Shown: positions 49,054-59,828, numbered from the stretch's first letter. The stretch: 64,000 nucleotides of DNA from Bacteroidaceae bacterium (GCA_017461605.1 JAFTXN010000009.1:88349-152348), one strand, 5' to 3'. Notes: a model not told the origin generated them from the letters alone. A program made the numbers and translations.

Positions 49054-50400
49054 TTAATATGCAGACACGTTGCTAGAACGAGCACGCACATGACCGGAGT
49101 TGAGCAAACCGTCATAATGTCTCACCAACAAGTGGCTCTCTACCTGCTGGATAGTGTCGAGAACAACACCTACCAAAATCAGCAAGGAAGTACCTCCGAA
49201 GAACTGAGCAAAGTTCTGCTTCACTCCGAAGAATCCTGCAAATGCCGGCATGATTGCAATGAGTGCAATGAAGAGCGAACCGGGAAAGACGAGACGTGTC
49301 ATCACAGTATCCAAGAAGTCGGCAGTATTCTTACCGGGCTTGATTCCGGGGATAAAACCATTGTTGCGCTTCATATCCTCTGCCATCTGAACAGGGTTCA
49401 GTGTGATGGCTGTGTAGAAGTAAGTAAACGCTACAATTAAGAATACGAACACAATGTTATAAAGAACACTTGTGTGATCGAGGAACTGCTTCAGGAACCA
49501 ACTGCTGCCATCACCTGCCAATTGTGCAAGCACAAGAGGAATGAACATGATGGCCTGTGCAAAGATGATAGGCATCACATTGGCAGCAAAGAGCTTCAGG
49601 GGAATGTACTGACGAGCACCGCCCAAAGTACGGCCACCCTCAACACGCTTTGCGTACTGTACCGGAACACGGCGAACAGCCTTCACCAAGATGATAGCCA
49701 AAGCCATTACTGCCAACAGAGCCAAAATTTCGAACAAGAACTTGATAAGTCCACCACCTTCTGCACCATAGAGAGCAGAGGTAAGTTCTTCAATAATGGC
49801 ACTCGGCATACGAGCGATGATACCAATCATGATGATCAGCGATACACCATTACCAATACCCTTGTCAGTGATACGTTCACCCAACCAAAGGATAAACATG
49901 CTACCTGCAGCCAGAATAATCGTAGAAGAGAGCATAAAGCCAAAACCATCGCCTACCAAGAATGCACCAGCACCTGCAGTCTGAGCCTTCAGATTGATAA
50001 GGTAAGTAGGAGCTTGGAAAAGCAAAATGGCAATTGTCAACCAACGAGTATATTGGTTAATCTTTCTGCGACCGCTCTCACCTTCTCTCTGCATCTTCTG
50101 GAAATACGGAACGGCAACCGCCAAGAGCTGTATCACGATAGAAGCAGAGATGTAGGGCATGATTCCCAATGCAAAGATAGATGCATTAGAGAAAGCACCT
50201 CCGGAGAACATATTCAACAAGGACATCAAGCCATCGCTCGTTTGAGCTTGCAACTGCTGCAGTGCGTTGGGGTCGATACCCGGCAATACAACAAATGAGC
50301 CAAAACGATAGATAGCAACAAAAAGGAGAGTGATGAGGATTCGAGTTCTCAAATCCTCAATTCTCCAGATGTTCTTGATTGTTTCGATTATTTTCTTCAT
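49054..50400 (-). CDS. secY: Preprotein translocase subunit SecY
   Basis: 448-residue inner-membrane channel subunit with ten helices, starting MKKIIETIKNIWRIEDLRTR. Family segments include LGIMPYISASIVIQLLAVAV, EGESGRRKINQYTRWLTI and the plug region QAQTSDGLMSLLNMFSGGAF. It forms the protein-export channel with SecE and SecG. 13 nt after rplO. Confidence 0.98.
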   Translation of the reverse strand: MKKIIETIKNIWRIEDLRTRILITLLFVAIYRFGSFVVLPGIDPNALQQLQAQTSDGLMSLLNMFSGGAFSNASIFALGIMPYISASIVIQLLAVAVPYFQKMQREGESGRRKINQYTRWLTIAILLFQAPTYLINLKAQTAGAGAFLVGDGFGFMLSSTIILAAGSMFILWLGERITDKGIGNGVSLIIMIGIIARMPSAIIEELTSALYGAEGGGLIKFLFEILALLAVMALAIILVKAVRRVPVQYAKRVEGGRTLGGARQYIPLKLFAANVMPIIFAQAIMFIPLVLAQLAGDGSSWFLKQFLDHTSVLYNIVFVFLIVAFTYFYTAITLNPVQMAEDMKRNNGFIPGIKPGKNTADFLDTVMTRLVFPGSLFIALIAIMPAFAGFFGVKQNFAQFFGGTSLLILVGVVLDTIQQVESHLLVRHYDGLLNSGHVRARSSNVSAY

Positions 50401-50413
50401 CGAAATTCAATGT

Positions 50414-50860
50414 TTAGAGTTTTGTTACAGTACCACCTGCAGCAACGATAGCAGCCTCTGCACTCTTAGAGAATGCGTGTGCAGCTACGTCTACCTTCTT
50501 GGTAATTGTACCAGAACCCAAAATTTTCACTTTATGACTTGCAGAAACAAATCCTGCTGCAATGAGTTCCTCAATTCCGATCTTTTCAAGATTCTTTGCT
50601 TCGGCCAAAGCCTGCAAAGTGTCGATGTTGATAGCCTTATACTCAACACGATTGATGTTCTTGAAACCGAACTTGGGCAAACGACGCTGCAAAGGCATCT
50701 GCCCACCTTCGAATCCGATCTTTTTGCTGTAACCGGAACGCTGCTTAGCACCTTTGTGTCCGCGAGTTGAAGTACCACCCATACCGGAACCGGGTCCACG
50801 ACCGATTCTTTTACGAGTCTTTACAGAACCTGCGGCAGGCTTTAATGTATGTAATTTCAT
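50414..50860 (-). CDS. rplO: 50S ribosomal protein L15
   Basis: 148 residues; begins [20 protein letters not shown], followed by the Gly-rich [20 protein letters not shown], and [20 protein letters not shown] late-assembly protein of the large subunit. Confidence 0.98.
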   Translation of the reverse strand: MKLHTLKPAAGSVKTRKRIGRGPGSGMGGTSTRGHKGAKQRSGYSKKIGFEGGQMPLQRRLPKFGFKNINRVEYKAINIDTLQALAEAKNLEKIGIEELIAAGFVSASHKVKILGSGTITKKVDVAAHAFSKSAEAAIVAAGGTVTKL

Positions 50861-50880
50861 TGTTCGTCTTTTAGAAATGA

Positions 50881-51057
50881 TTATTCTACGATAGTTACCA
50901 AATGATGTACCTTACGGATCATACCTTGCAGAACAGGAGTATCCTCTTTTTCTACTGTATGATACAACTTTTTCAGACCAAGTGCATCAAGTGTTCTCTT
51001 CTGGTCAATGGAAGCTCCAATTCGGCTTCGGATTTGCTTAATCTTTATAGTTGCCAT
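50881..51057 (-). CDS. rpmD: 50S ribosomal protein L30
   Basis: 58-residue gene between rpsE and rplO, the usual order. Starts [20 protein letters not shown], contains [11 protein letters not shown] (the L30 signature) and ends VHHLVTIVE. It stabilises 23S rRNA. 5 nt after the rpsE stop. Confidence 0.96.
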   Translation of the reverse strand: MATIKIKQIRSRIGASIDQKRTLDALGLKKLYHTVEKEDTPVLQGMIRKVHHLVTIVE

Positions 51058-51062
51058 AAGAA

Positions 51063-51569
51063 TTAACCTCTAAATACTTTTTCCATTGAAATTCCACGAT
51101 GTTCAGCCACAGTGCGAGCATCACGCATTTCGCTCAAAGCGAGAATGGTAGCCTTCACAAGGTTGTGAGGGTTGGAAGAGCCCTTTGATTTGGCCAAAAC
51201 GTCCTTAATACCTACGCTCTCGAGCACGGCACGCATAGCACCACCTGCTACAACTCCGGTACCTTCGGATGCGGGGAGAATCAGCACATCTGCACCACCA
51301 AACTTAGCAGCCTGACCGTGAGGTACTGTACCCTTAATCACAGGAACCTTGATGAGATTCTTCTTGGCAGCTTCAACACCCTTAGCGATGGCTGCAGTAA
51401 CTTCACCGGCCTTACCCAAGCCGCATCCGATTACGCCTTTACCATCACCAACCACTACGATAGCAGCGAAAGTGAAAGTGCGACCACCCTTTGTAACCTT
51501 AGTTACACGATTGATAGCAACGAGTCTATCCTTTAATTCTTCACTATTAACAATTACTCTGTTTGCCAT
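51063..51569 (-). CDS. rpsE: 30S ribosomal protein S5
   Basis: 168 residues from the ATG at 51569 ([20 protein letters not shown]). A second ATG two codons earlier overlaps the rplR stop and is less likely. Motifs: [20 protein letters not shown] and [20 protein letters not shown], then the C-terminal [19 protein letters not shown]-like region. Placed at the mRNA entry channel; helps decoding accuracy. Confidence 0.97.
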   Translation of the reverse strand: MANRVIVNSEELKDRLVAINRVTKVTKGGRTFTFAAIVVVGDGKGVIGCGLGKAGEVTAAIAKGVEAAKKNLIKVPVIKGTVPHGQAAKFGGADVLILPASEGTGVVAGGAMRAVLESVGIKDVLAKSKGSSNPHNLVKATILALSEMRDARTVAEHRGISMEKVFRG

Positions 51570-51574
51570 AATCA

Positions 51575-51919
51575 TTAGAATTTAAGTCCACCTTTACGTG
51601 CGCCTTCGGCAACTTCTTTCACTCTTCCGTGGTAAAGATAGCCGTTACGGTCGAACACCACCTTGGTGATGCCGGCTTCCAACGCCTTCTTTGCTACAGC
51701 TTCGCCAACCTTGGCAGCTTGTTCCTTCTTAGGCATAGCTTCGAAGCCCAAAGAAGAGGCTGCAACCAGTGTAGAGGCTGTTTCATCATTGATAATCTGA
51801 ACGTAGATCTGCTTGTTGCTTCTGAATACGCTCAAACGGGGACACTCGGCTGTTCCTGAGATTTTATTACGAACCCGATATTTAATCTTAATGCGTCTTT
51901 GTTCTTTTTTCGTCGTCAT
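51575..51919 (-). CDS. rplR: 50S ribosomal protein L18
   Basis: 114 residues; [20 protein letters not shown] and [15 protein letters not shown], ending [19 protein letters not shown]. Binds 5S rRNA with L5. 18 nt after rplF. Confidence 0.98.
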   Translation of the reverse strand: MTTKKEQRRIKIKYRVRNKISGTAECPRLSVFRSNKQIYVQIINDETASTLVAASSLGFEAMPKKEQAAKVGEAVAKKALEAGITKVVFDRNGYLYHGRVKEVAEGARKGGLKF

Positions 51920-51937
51920 AATCTTATTCTATTAAAA

Positions 51938-52507
51938 TTACTTAGCACCTGCAGACTTACCAGACTTTCTTCTGATCTGTTCGCCCACGAAGAGAATACC
52001 CTTACCCTTGTAAGGCTCAGGCTTACGGAAAGAACGAATCTTAGCACAAACCATACCCAAGAGCTGCTTGTCGCAAGACTCGAGGCAGATATACGGGTTT
52101 TTATTTCTTTCAGACTTCGTTTCAACCTTAATCTCTTTCGGCAGTTGAATGAAAATGCTGTGTGTGAAGCCCAGCGAGAATTCCATCAGGTTGCCCTGGT
52201 TGGAAACACGATAACCTACACCCACGAGTTCAAGCTCTTTCTTGTAACCTTCGGATACACCAACAACCATGTTGTTCACCAAAGATCTGTACAGGCCATG
52301 AAAAGCCTGCTTCTGCTTCTGCTCAACACTTTCATTCTCTTCATTGATAGAGAATACGATTTCGTTGTTTTCGATTGAAACAGAGATAGAAGGATCAATA
52401 GCTTGAGACAACTCACCCTTCGGTCCTTTTACAGACACTACATTATCCTTCAGTGTTACAGTTACTCCTGCAGGGATGTTAATCGGCAACTTACCTATTC
52501 TAGACAT
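51938..52507 (-). CDS. rplF: 50S ribosomal protein L6
   Basis: 189 residues from the ATG at 52507 (MSRIGKLPINIPAGVTVTLK). The open frame goes 30 nt further up but overlaps rpsH. The C-terminal domain has AKIRSFRKPEPYKGKGILFV. Sits near the factor-binding site of the large subunit. Confidence 0.97.
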   Translation of the reverse strand: MSRIGKLPINIPAGVTVTLKDNVVSVKGPKGELSQAIDPSISVSIENNEIVFSINEENESVEQKQKQAFHGLYRSLVNNMVVGVSEGYKKELELVGVGYRVSNQGNLMEFSLGFTHSIFIQLPKEIKVETKSERNKNPYICLESCDKQLLGMVCAKIRSFRKPEPYKGKGILFVGEQIRRKSGKSAGAK

Positions 52508-52521
52508 ATTGTTCCTCCTAA

Positions 52522-52917
52522 TTAATATACAAAGCAAAGAACTTCACCACCGATCTTCAGTTCGGCAGCTTCTTTGTCTGTCATTACACCTTTAGATGTG
52601 GAAAGGATAGCGATACCCAAACCATTGATAACTCTCGGCATTTCGCGATAGCCGGTGTACTTACGCATACCGGGCTTCGAAATTCTGGAAAGGCTCTTGA
52701 TGGCGCTCACCTTGCTCTGAGGGTGATACTTCAGCGCAATCTTGATTGTACCCTGAGGGCCGTCCTCAACAAACTTGTAGTTGAGAATGTAACCCTTCTC
52801 GAAAAGGATCTTTGTGATGTCCTTTTTCAAATTTGAAGCGGGCACTTCCACCACACGATGCTTTGCCTGGATGGCGTTGCGCAACCGCGTCAAATAATCT
52901 GCTATAGGATCTGTCAT
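52522..52917 (-). CDS. rpsH: 30S ribosomal protein S8
   Basis: 131 residues from the ATG at 52917 (MTDPIADYLTRLRNAIQAKH). The upstream in-frame Met at 52956 lies outside the conserved start. C-terminal motif GIAILSTSKGVMTDKEAAEL. Primary 16S rRNA-binding protein of the central domain. Confidence 0.97.
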   Translation of the reverse strand: MTDPIADYLTRLRNAIQAKHRVVEVPASNLKKDITKILFEKGYILNYKFVEDGPQGTIKIALKYHPQSKVSAIKSLSRISKPGMRKYTGYREMPRVINGLGIAILSTSKGVMTDKEAAELKIGGEVLCFVY

Positions 52918-52968
52918 GATATAAAAGTTATTAATTAATCGGGCCAACCCCGACAATATTAAATAAAA

Positions 52969-53271
52969 TTACCAACTTGCTTTCTTTACGCCAGGGATCA
53001 ATCCACTTGAAGCCATCTCACGGAATTGGATACGAGAGAGACCGAACTGGCGGATATATCCTTTGGGACGACCGGTCAACTTACAACGGTTGTGCAAACG
53101 GATGGGATTAGCATTGCGAGGAATCTCCTGGAGTTTGCGGGCTGCTTCGTAAGCTTCCACGGGGTCAGAAGACTTGTTTACAATTTCCTTCAACGCTGCA
53201 CGCTTGGCTGCATACTTGGCGACTAATTTGGCTCTCTTCACTTCGCGAGCCTTCATCGATTCTTTTGCCAT
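52969..53271 (-). CDS. rpsN: 30S ribosomal protein S14
   Basis: 100 residues; [20 protein letters not shown] at the start and [20 protein letters not shown] at the C-terminus. It is the long, zinc-independent form, with a single Cys instead of two CxxC pairs. 6 nt after rplE. Confidence 0.97.
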   Translation of the reverse strand: MAKESMKAREVKRAKLVAKYAAKRAALKEIVNKSSDPVEAYEAARKLQEIPRNANPIRLHNRCKLTGRPKGYIRQFGLSRIQFREMASSGLIPGVKKASW

Positions 53272-53277
53272 ATCGTA

Positions 53278-53835
53278 TTAATTGTTTTTTGCGTTTTTAA
53301 AGGGCAAACCGAATTCTTTCAGCAGAGCATAACCTTCTTCGTCTGTAGCAGCAGAAGTTACGAAAGTGATGTTCATACCGAGGATACGATCAATTGCATC
53401 GATATTGATTTCGGGGAAGATAATCTGTTCTTGGATACCAAGTGTGTAGTTACCTCTTCCGTCAAACTTGCTCTCGATACCCTTGAAGTCACGGATACGG
53501 GGAAGAGCCACACGCACCAACTTCTCCAAGAATTCGTACATACGCTCACGACGCAATGTTACCATAACGCCAATAGGCATCTTCTTACGCAGTTTGAAGT
53601 TTGAAACGTCCTTCTTTGAAACTGTTGCAACGGCTTTCTGACCTGTGATGGCAGAAATTTCGTTGATAGCTACATCGATAATCTTCTTATCGGCAGTAGC
53701 CATACCCAGTCCCTGATTGATAACAATCTTCTTGAGGACGGGAATCTGCATAGATGAAGAATAGTTGAATTGCTTCATCAAGGCCGGAGCAATTCTCTCG
53801 GCGTATTCTTTCTTAAGACTTGCAGTATTACTCAT
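53278..53835 (-). CDS. rplE: 50S ribosomal protein L5
   Basis: 185 residues; [20 protein letters not shown], then [20 protein letters not shown] and [20 protein letters not shown]. Binds 5S rRNA and contacts the P-site tRNA. Shares one base with the rplX stop codon, so the two are coupled. Confidence 0.98.
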   Translation of the reverse strand: MSNTASLKKEYAERIAPALMKQFNYSSSMQIPVLKKIVINQGLGMATADKKIIDVAINEISAITGQKAVATVSKKDVSNFKLRKKMPIGVMVTLRRERMYEFLEKLVRVALPRIRDFKGIESKFDGRGNYTLGIQEQIIFPEINIDAIDRILGMNITFVTSAATDEEGYALLKEFGLPFKNAKNN

Positions 53836-54155
53836 TACTTGATCTCCTCTCCAGATTTTTTAGCATAGCGAACTAAGCGACCTTCTTCGTTTCTCTTGCG
53901 ACCGATACGAGTGGGCTTTCCGCTTTTAGGATCTACCACGTTCAGGTTTGAGATATGAATAGGTGCTTCCATTTTTACAATACCACCCTGAGGGTTCTTT
54001 GCATTAGGCTTTTGGCTCTTTGATACAAAGTTCACACCCTCAACGATAGCACGGTTCTTTTCAACAAGGACCTTCACAACCTTACCGGTCTTTCCCTTGT
54101 CTTCACCTGCGTTCACATACACAGTGTCACCTTTTTTGATATGTAACTTACTCAT
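53835..54155 (-). CDS. rplX: 50S ribosomal protein L24
   Basis: 106 residues; a KOW motif at the start ([20 protein letters not shown], then [20 protein letters not shown]). An assembly initiator of the large subunit. Confidence 0.98.
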   Translation of the reverse strand: MSKLHIKKGDTVYVNAGEDKGKTGKVVKVLVEKNRAIVEGVNFVSKSQKPNAKNPQGGIVKMEAPIHISNLNVVDPKSGKPTRIGRKRNEEGRLVRYAKKSGEEIK

Positions 54156-54177
54156 CAGTTTTTACTTTACAATGTGA

Positions 54178-54543
54178 TTAGAGCACTTCGGGTGCGAGGG
54201 ATACGACTTTCATGTTTACTGCACGCAGTTCACGCGCAACAGGGCCGAAGATACGGCTACCTCTCAACTCTCCGGCGTTATTGAGCAACACACAGGCGTT
54301 ATCATCAAAACGGATGTATGAGCCATCTGCACGACGGATTTCTTTCTTTGTGCGAACAATCAAAGCCTTTGATACGGTGCCTTTTTTAATATCACTTGAC
54401 GGGATTACGTTCTTCACAGAAACGACAATCACATCACCTACAGAAGCATAACGTCTCTTCGTTCCACCCAGAACACGGATGCAGAGGGCTTCGCGAGCAC
54501 CGCTATTATCTGCTACGGTCAATCTTGATTCTGTCTGTATCAT
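54178..54543 (-). CDS. rplN: 50S ribosomal protein L14
   Basis: 121 residues; [20 protein letters not shown] and [20 protein letters not shown], ending [20 protein letters not shown]. Forms an inter-subunit bridge. 1 nt after rpsQ. Confidence 0.98.
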   Translation of the reverse strand: MIQTESRLTVADNSGAREALCIRVLGGTKRRYASVGDVIVVSVKNVIPSSDIKKGTVSKALIVRTKKEIRRADGSYIRFDDNACVLLNNAGELRGSRIFGPVARELRAVNMKVVSLAPEVL

Positions 54544-54544
54544 A

Positions 54545-54802
54545 TTACTTCGCTCTTTCTACGATTTCTACTACTCTCCAACGCTTCGTCTTGCTGAGGG
54601 GACGAGTTTCCATGATCAGCACGGTGTCGCCGACATTGCAGTCGTTCTTTTCGTCATGAACATGATACTTTTTAGTCTTGGAGACGAACTTACCGTATAT
54701 GGGGTGTTTTTCCTTAAACTTGGCAGCAACCACGATGGTCTTATCCATTTTGTTGCTAACAACAACACCTTGTCTTGTCTTTCTTAAGTTTCTTACTTCC
54801 AT
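54545..54802 (-). CDS. rpsQ: 30S ribosomal protein S17
   Basis: 85 residues, one OB fold; [20 protein letters not shown] and [20 protein letters not shown]. Binds 16S rRNA early in assembly. Confidence 0.98.
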   Translation of the reverse strand: MEVRNLRKTRQGVVVSNKMDKTIVVAAKFKEKHPIYGKFVSKTKKYHVHDEKNDCNVGDTVLIMETRPLSKTKRWRVVEIVERAK

Positions 54803-54811
54803 CTGAACCGC

Positions 54812-55006
54812 TTATTTATTAAGTTCATTTTCTCTCAACACAGTCTTCATCTTAGCGATGGTACGACGCTGCTCCTTAATCTGTGCAGGATTTTCCAAGG
54901 GAGAGATGCTGTGGTTGAGCAGCATCTGGTTATACTTGGCGATTTCAGCGTTGATACGCTCTGCCAATTCGTTAACCGGAATCTGTCTGATTTCTGCAAT
55001 TTTCAT
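54812..55006 (-). CDS. rpmC: 50S ribosomal protein L29
   Basis: 64 residues, a two-helix hairpin; KIAEIRQIPVNELAERINAE and IKEQRRTIAKMKTVLRENEL. Near the peptide exit, where trigger factor docks. 2 nt after rplP. Confidence 0.96.
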   Translation of the reverse strand: MKIAEIRQIPVNELAERINAEIAKYNQMLLNHSISPLENPAQIKEQRRTIAKMKTVLRENELNK

Positions 55007-55008
55007 AA

Positions 55009-55434
55009 TTAGGCGTTTTTGTCGTAATCGTGTCTAACAATAAACTTAGTTGTTACCGGAAGCTTCTGAGCAGCGAGGCGAAGAGCCTCTTTAGCTACTT
55101 CAAAAGGTACTCCTTCGATCTCGAAAATAATGCGGCCGGGAGTGATGGGGAACACATATCCCACGGGATCACCCTTACCCTTACCCATACGTACGTCGGC
55201 AGGCTTCTTGGTGATAGGTTTGTCCGGGAAAATGCGAATCCAGCTCTGACCCTCACGCTGCATGTAGCGTGTCATGGCCACACGGGCAGCTTCGATCTGA
55301 CGGCCGGTAATCCAGTGTGTGTCAAGACTCTTTATGCCGAAGCTACCGAAAGCCAATTGGTTGCCGCGCTGTGCGTTACCTTTGCAACGGCCTTTTTGCG
55401 GTCTTCTGTATTTTGTTCTTTTCGGTTGTAACAT
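55009..55434 (-). CDS. rplP: 50S ribosomal protein L16
   Basis: 141 residues; [40 protein letters not shown] and [20 protein letters not shown]. Needed for A-site tRNA positioning. Confidence 0.98.
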   Translation of the reverse strand: MLQPKRTKYRRPQKGRCKGNAQRGNQLAFGSFGIKSLDTHWITGRQIEAARVAMTRYMQREGQSWIRIFPDKPITKKPADVRMGKGKGDPVGYVFPITPGRIIFEIEGVPFEVAKEALRLAAQKLPVTTKFIVRHDYDKNA

Positions 55435-55446
55435 AATACTCTAAAA

Positions 55447-56172
55447 TTAACGGTTGTTATTTCTCTTGCCGCGGAACTTACGACCATTGTTTCCAAATCC
55501 GCCACGGGTTTCCTTCTCCGGTGTGAAGTTGGGTGCCAAGTCGCGCTTGCCATACACTTCACCACGGCAGATCCAAACCTTGATACCGAGCAAACCCACC
55601 TTGGTGAGAGCTTCGGTCTGGCAGTAATCGATATCGGCACGGAATGTGTGCAGCGGAGTACGTCCTTCCTTGAACATCTCAGAACGTGCAATTTCTGCAC
55701 CATTGAGACGACCGGATATCTGCACCTTGATACCTTCTGCACCCATACGCATTGTGTTTGCGATGGCCATCTTGATGGCACGGCGATAAGCGATCTTACC
55801 TTCTACCTGACGAGCGATGCTCTTACCAACGATGGTGGCATCCAAATCAGGCTTCTTCACTTCGAAGATGTTAATCTGAACATCCTTGTCAGTGATCTTC
55901 TTCAACTCTTCTTTGAGCTTATCGACTTCCTGACCTCCCTTACCGATGATGATGCCCGGGCGAGACGTGCAAACGGTAATGGTAATCAGTTTCGGAGTGC
56001 GCTCGATTACTATGCGAGAAACGCTGGCTTTAGCCAAACGCGCATCGAGATATTTTCTGATTTTGCTATCCTCAAGCAGGTTATCACCGAAGTTTGAACC
56101 TCCAAACCAGTTGGAATCCCAGCCGCGGATGATACCAAGTCTGTTACTTATCGGATTTACTTTTTGTCCCAT
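55447..56172 (-). CDS. rpsC: 30S ribosomal protein S3
   Basis: 241 residues; [22 protein letters not shown]-domain GxxG as [15 protein letters not shown], and the C-terminal [17 protein letters not shown] short basic tail ([12 protein letters not shown]) follows. It lines the mRNA entry tunnel. Confidence 0.98.
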   Translation of the reverse strand: MGQKVNPISNRLGIIRGWDSNWFGGSNFGDNLLEDSKIRKYLDARLAKASVSRIVIERTPKLITITVCTSRPGIIIGKGGQEVDKLKEELKKITDKDVQINIFEVKKPDLDATIVGKSIARQVEGKIAYRRAIKMAIANTMRMGAEGIKVQISGRLNGAEIARSEMFKEGRTPLHTFRADIDYCQTEALTKVGLLGIKVWICRGEVYGKRDLAPNFTPEKETRGGFGNNGRKFRGKRNNNR

Positions 56173-56182
56173 ACTTTGCTAA

Positions 56183-56581
56183 TTAATCGTTTGTTTTTGT
56201 TCCAACGAACAAAGTTACGTGGTTTGAACGCTTACGAATTCTGTAACCACGTCCTTGGGGTGCCGGACGCATACGCTTCAGCGTTACGCCTTCATCCACG
56301 TAGGCTACAGTAACATACAATTCGCCTTCTTCTGCCTTACGATCGTTTTTCTGTTCCCAGTTAGCGATGGCAGAGCGCAACAACTTCTCAACCTTTTCAG
56401 AAGCTGCCTTCTTTGAGAAGTGCAGAGTTCCGAGGGCGCGGTTTACCTCCATGCCGCGAATCATATCTACGACATAGCGCATTTTACGCGGAGAAGAGGG
56501 GACATTTTGCAGTTTAGCAAAATATTGGGTTTTCAGGGCTTCTTTTCTTCTTTCAGCCGCTAATCTTTTTCTTGCTCCCAT
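56183..56581 (-). CDS. rplV: 50S ribosomal protein L22
   Basis: 132 residues; [20 protein letters not shown] and the loop lining the exit tunnel, [20 protein letters not shown]. The C-terminal 15 residues are specific to this lineage. 10 nt before rpsC. Confidence 0.97.
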   Translation of the reverse strand: MGARKRLAAERRKEALKTQYFAKLQNVPSSPRKMRYVVDMIRGMEVNRALGTLHFSKKAASEKVEKLLRSAIANWEQKNDRKAEEGELYVTVAYVDEGVTLKRMRPAPQGRGYRIRKRSNHVTLFVGTKTND

Positions 56582-56620
56582 TATTTGTTTTTATTTATAT
56601 TACAGGATTGAGTTGCCTGT

Positions 56621-56890
56621 TTACTTTTTCTTGTTACCTGCATGGCCACCGAACTTACGGGTCGGAGCAAATTCTCCGAGCTTGTGTCCTACCATGTTTT
56701 CAGTAACGTAAACAGGAATAAACTTGTTACCATTGTGAACCGCAACAGTGTGTCCCACGAAGTCGGGGGAAATCATTGAGGCACGAGCCCATGTTTTCAC
56801 CACGTTCTTCTTGCCGCTTTCGTTCATAGCAAGAATTTTCTTCTCCAAAGAGACAGCGATGTACGGACCTTTTTTTAATGAACGACTCAT
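56621..56890 (-). CDS. rpsS: 30S ribosomal protein S19
   Basis: 89 residues; [20 protein letters not shown] and [20 protein letters not shown], then [13 protein letters not shown]. In the head of the small subunit with S13. Confidence 0.98.
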   Translation of the reverse strand: MSRSLKKGPYIAVSLEKKILAMNESGKKNVVKTWARASMISPDFVGHTVAVHNGNKFIPVYVTENMVGHKLGEFAPTRKFGGHAGNKKK

Positions 56891-56914
56891 ATAATGCTTA
56901 TTCTTTAGTGCTTA

Positions 56915-57739
56915 TTACTTCTTACGTCTTTCGATAATGTACTTGCTGGAGTGCTTCTTCGGAGCTCTTGTCTTCAAGCCCTTAGCATACAGACCTGTAC
57001 GTGAACGCGGGTGTCCACCGCTCTGACGGCCTTCACCACCACCCATCGGGTGATCCACAGGGTTCATAACAACACCACGGTTGTGAGGACGACGACCCAA
57101 CCAGCGAGAGCGACCGGCCTTACCGGAGCTTTCGAGAGCGTGGTCTGAGTTACCAACACTACCCACAGTTGCCTTACATGCACTAAGAATCTGGCGAGTT
57201 TCACCTGAAGGCAACTTCACCACACAGTACTTACCCTCACGAGAAGTCAACTGTGCAAAGTTACCGGCGGAACGAACGAGCAGAGCGCCCTGACCGGGAC
57301 GAAGCTCAATGTTGTGAATCACGGTACCCACAGGGATATTCTGCAGGGGGAGCGCATTTCCGATTTCGGGAGCTGCATCAGCACCGGACATCAACTTGTC
57401 GCCAACTTTCAATCCATTAGGAGCGATGATATAACGCTTTTCACCATCCGCGTAGAAGAGCAAAGCGATACGAGCCGAACGGTTGGGATCGTATTCGATG
57501 GTCTTCACAGTTGCGGGAACACCGTCTTTCTCACGCTTGAAGTCGATGAAGCGGAACTTTCTCTTGTGGCCGCCGCCAAGATAACGCATAGTCATCTTAC
57601 CGACATTGTTACGACCACCCGATACGCGCTTACCGCAAACGAGAGATTTTTCTGGTACGGATGCAGTAATCTCTTCGAACGTACCAATAATCTTGTGTCT
57701 CTGCCCCGGTGTCGTGGGCTTAAATTTACGTACTGCCAT
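56915..57739 (-). CDS. rplB: 50S ribosomal protein L2
   Basis: 274 residues; [40 protein letters not shown] and the conserved [20 protein letters not shown] near the end. Required for subunit joining and peptidyl transfer. Confidence 0.98.
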   Translation of the reverse strand: MAVRKFKPTTPGQRHKIIGTFEEITASVPEKSLVCGKRVSGGRNNVGKMTMRYLGGGHKRKFRFIDFKREKDGVPATVKTIEYDPNRSARIALLFYADGEKRYIIAPNGLKVGDKLMSGADAAPEIGNALPLQNIPVGTVIHNIELRPGQGALLVRSAGNFAQLTSREGKYCVVKLPSGETRQILSACKATVGSVGNSDHALESSGKAGRSRWLGRRPHNRGVVMNPVDHPMGGGEGRQSGGHPRSRTGLYAKGLKTRAPKKHSSKYIIERRKK

Positions 57740-57746
57740 TTCTTAT

Positions 57747-58037
57747 TTAGATATTGCTATAAAAATCGATAGTTTCGCCTTCCTGAAGAGTAACGATAGC
57801 CTTCTTGAAAGCATTGGTACGACCCTTGATCATACCCGAACGAGTATAGCGCGATTTGTTCTTGCCGGCATACTTCATAGTATTCACTGCAACAACTTTC
57901 ACACCATACAATTCTTCCACTTCATTCTTAATCTGAAGCTTGTTTGCATCAGGACGCACAACGAAGCCGAACTTGTTCTGCTTCTCTGTCATCGCGGTCA
58001 TCTTCTCAGTGACCAGGGGTTTAATGATATATGCCAT
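57747..58037 (-). CDS. rplW: 50S ribosomal protein L23
   Basis: 96 residues; MAYIIKPLVTEKMTAMTEKQ and KLQIKNEVEELYGVKVVAVN. Docking site for the signal recognition particle at the exit tunnel. Confidence 0.97.
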   Translation of the reverse strand: MAYIIKPLVTEKMTAMTEKQNKFGFVVRPDANKLQIKNEVEELYGVKVVAVNTMKYAGKNKSRYTRSGMIKGRTNAFKKAIVTLQEGETIDFYSNI

Positions 58038-58051
58038 GATTGCTATGTATC

Positions 58052-58681
58052 TTATTTGGTTAAGACAGCTTCAATAGCATTCAACGCATTTTCAGTCACA
58101 ACCATTACACCGGCATTCAACACACCATATGTATTGATGTCCGATGCAATTGCAACATTAGCACGCTGGATATTACGAGCTGACAAATATACATTTTTAT
58201 TAGCCTCCGGCAACACCATAAGCACCTTCTTGTCGGAAATTTTAAGATTATTTACGATTTCCAAGAAAGCCTTGGTCTTCGGAGCATCCAGATTGAAGTC
58301 TTCCACAACAATGAGAGCACCCTCCTGCACCTTGTAGCTAAGAGCGCTACGACGAGCGAGAGCATTCACCTTCTTGTTGATTTTGAAGCTATAATTGCGA
58401 GGCTTGGGACCAAACACGCGAGCACCACCCACCAATACGGGAGAGTTGATATCACCGCGACGAGCACCACCGCCACCTTTCTGACGACCGAGCTTGCGGG
58501 TTGAACCGCTCATTTCACTTCTTTCCTTCGACTTGGCTGTACCCTGACGCTGAGCTGCCAGATACTGCTTTACGGAGAGGTAAATTGCATGGTTGTTGGG
58601 CTCAATGCCAAAAACAGACTCATTCAGAGCCACCTTGCGGCCGGTATCTTCACCTTTGATATTGAATACACTGAGTTCCAT
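58052..58681 (-). CDS. rplD: 50S ribosomal protein L4
   Basis: 209 residues; [20 protein letters not shown] is the exit-tunnel loop and [20 protein letters not shown] the following helix. Its first base is the last base of the rplC stop (TAATG), so translation is coupled. In other bacteria L4 represses this operon. Confidence 0.97.
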   Translation of the reverse strand: MELSVFNIKGEDTGRKVALNESVFGIEPNNHAIYLSVKQYLAAQRQGTAKSKERSEMSGSTRKLGRQKGGGGARRGDINSPVLVGGARVFGPKPRNYSFKINKKVNALARRSALSYKVQEGALIVVEDFNLDAPKTKAFLEIVNNLKISDKKVLMVLPEANKNVYLSARNIQRANVAIASDINTYGVLNAGVMVVTENALNAIEAVLTK

Positions 58682-59298
58682 TACTTTTCAATTATAACGA
58701 TTGAACCATTGCAACCCGCCACAGAACCCTTAATCAAAAGAAGGTTGTGTTCGGGAATTACCTTTAACACTTTCAAATTCTGCGTAGTTACACGAGCATT
58801 ACCCATGTGGCCACCCATGCGCAAACCCTTAAACACCTTTGCGGGATAAGAGCAGGCACCGATTGAACCCGGTTTACGCAGACGGTCGTCCTGACCGTGA
58901 GTAGTCTGACCTACACCACCAAAACCGTGGCGCTTCACTACACCCTGGAAGCCCTTACCCTTGGAAGTTCCCACAACATCCACATATTCTGCGTCGTTGA
59001 AAAGCTCCACGGTAAGAACATCGCCCAGGTTCAGCTCCTGGTCAAAACCCTTGAACTCGGCCAAGTGGCGCTTGGGAGTAACTCCGGCCTTCTTAAAGTG
59101 TCCCATCAAAGGAGCAGAAGTGTTCTTCTCCTTTGCGTCCTGGAAGCCTACCTGCACAGCAGCATAGCCATCCTTTTCAACACTTTTGATCTGAGTTACC
59201 ACGCAAGGACCTACTTCGATAACAGTGCACGGCACGTTTTTGCCGTCGGCACTGAAAACGGATGTCATTCCGATTTTCTTTCCTAATAATCCTGGCAT
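58681..59298 (-). CDS. rplC: 50S ribosomal protein L3
   Basis: 205 residues; [20 protein letters not shown], then [20 protein letters not shown] and ATHGQ-type [20 protein letters not shown]. It is first in the cluster here. In most bacteria rpsJ (S10) comes directly before it; no S10 frame exists in the 530 nt upstream. Confidence 0.98.
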   Translation of the reverse strand: MPGLLGKKIGMTSVFSADGKNVPCTVIEVGPCVVTQIKSVEKDGYAAVQVGFQDAKEKNTSAPLMGHFKKAGVTPKRHLAEFKGFDQELNLGDVLTVELFNDAEYVDVVGTSKGKGFQGVVKRHGFGGVGQTTHGQDDRLRKPGSIGACSYPAKVFKGLRMGGHMGNARVTTQNLKVLKVIPEHNLLLIKGSVAGCNGSIVIIEK

Positions 59299-59451
59299 TT
59301 CAGTTTTATTTTATGAATAAATTAAATTGTTTGTCTCATTCCGTAGCCCACAGCCGCGATTTTGCAACATCCCGACATGGGGCGGAAGGTTATCACTAAC
59401 CCAGTATTTTCTACTAATAATAAAGCAGTTATCTTACGTTTCCTACTTTTC
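59299..59451 (-). other. About 150-nt leader of the rplC operon
   Basis: Noncoding stretch between the promoter and the rplC start. It contains complementary GC-rich pieces that could fold, for example CCCCATGTCGGG and nearby segments on the minus strand. Operons of this kind often carry a leader through which L4 represses synthesis, but no known leader motif was recognised. Confidence 0.35.
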
Positions 59452-59457
59452 GGGATG

Positions 59458-59488
59458 CAAAGGTAAGAACTTTTGTTTAATTGACAAA
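59458..59488 (-). promoter_or_regulatory. Promoter of the rplC-rplQ ribosomal cluster
   Basis: Minus strand TTTG (59485-59488) and TACCTTTG (59458-59465), spacer 19 bp. Transcription should start near 59451. Confidence 0.8.
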
Positions 59489-59682
59489 TACTTAGCACTC
59501 TTTTTCTGCGCTTTTCCACAAAAAGAGAACATTATGCTCATCGAAGTCGCAGCCGCCGCACACCTTTTTCTTTTTTTTCGGTCTTGACCAAAGAGTTTCC
59601 TCCCGCGCCAAATAATTCTCCTCGGCATCACAATAAATTCTCTCGGGCATCGACCGGACACGCCCGCCCAAGGAGGATTTTT

Positions 59683-59745
59683 CTACAAGCACCGGAGAAA
59701 ATTCTGCAAGCACTGCCGAAAATTCTGCAAGGCTTGCAGAAAAAG
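59683..59745. repeat. 21-bp-unit array near the nhaC 3' end
   Basis: Units at 59683-59703, 59704-59724 and 59725-59745, each with a core such as CTGCAAGCACTG or CTGCAAGGCTTGCAG. Looser repeats with about 21-22-bp spacing (AATTCTCCTCGGCATC, AATTCTCTCGGGCATC) continue to about 59600. All units here run mostly in one direction rather than as an inverted pair. Confidence 0.75.
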
Positions 59746-59781
59746 GGCGGAAGCACTCCCTATCGCCGGAGCACTTCCGCC
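59740..59781 (-). terminator. Intrinsic terminator of nhaC
   Basis: Minus strand: GGCGGAAG (59774-59781) pairs with CTTCCGCC (59746-59753), with an inner CTCC/GGAG pair and a CTTTTTC tail, 48 nt after the stop. Confidence 0.75.
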
Positions 59782-59828
59782 ACAGAAAAGACGTCCGCAT
59801 CTTCAGTCACCCATGCCACACGACATGG

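Noticed and set aside
59588-59682. Extension of the 21-bp array to 59588
   Set aside because: Spacing drifts to 20-22 bp and cores are different; kept only as a note in the array entry.
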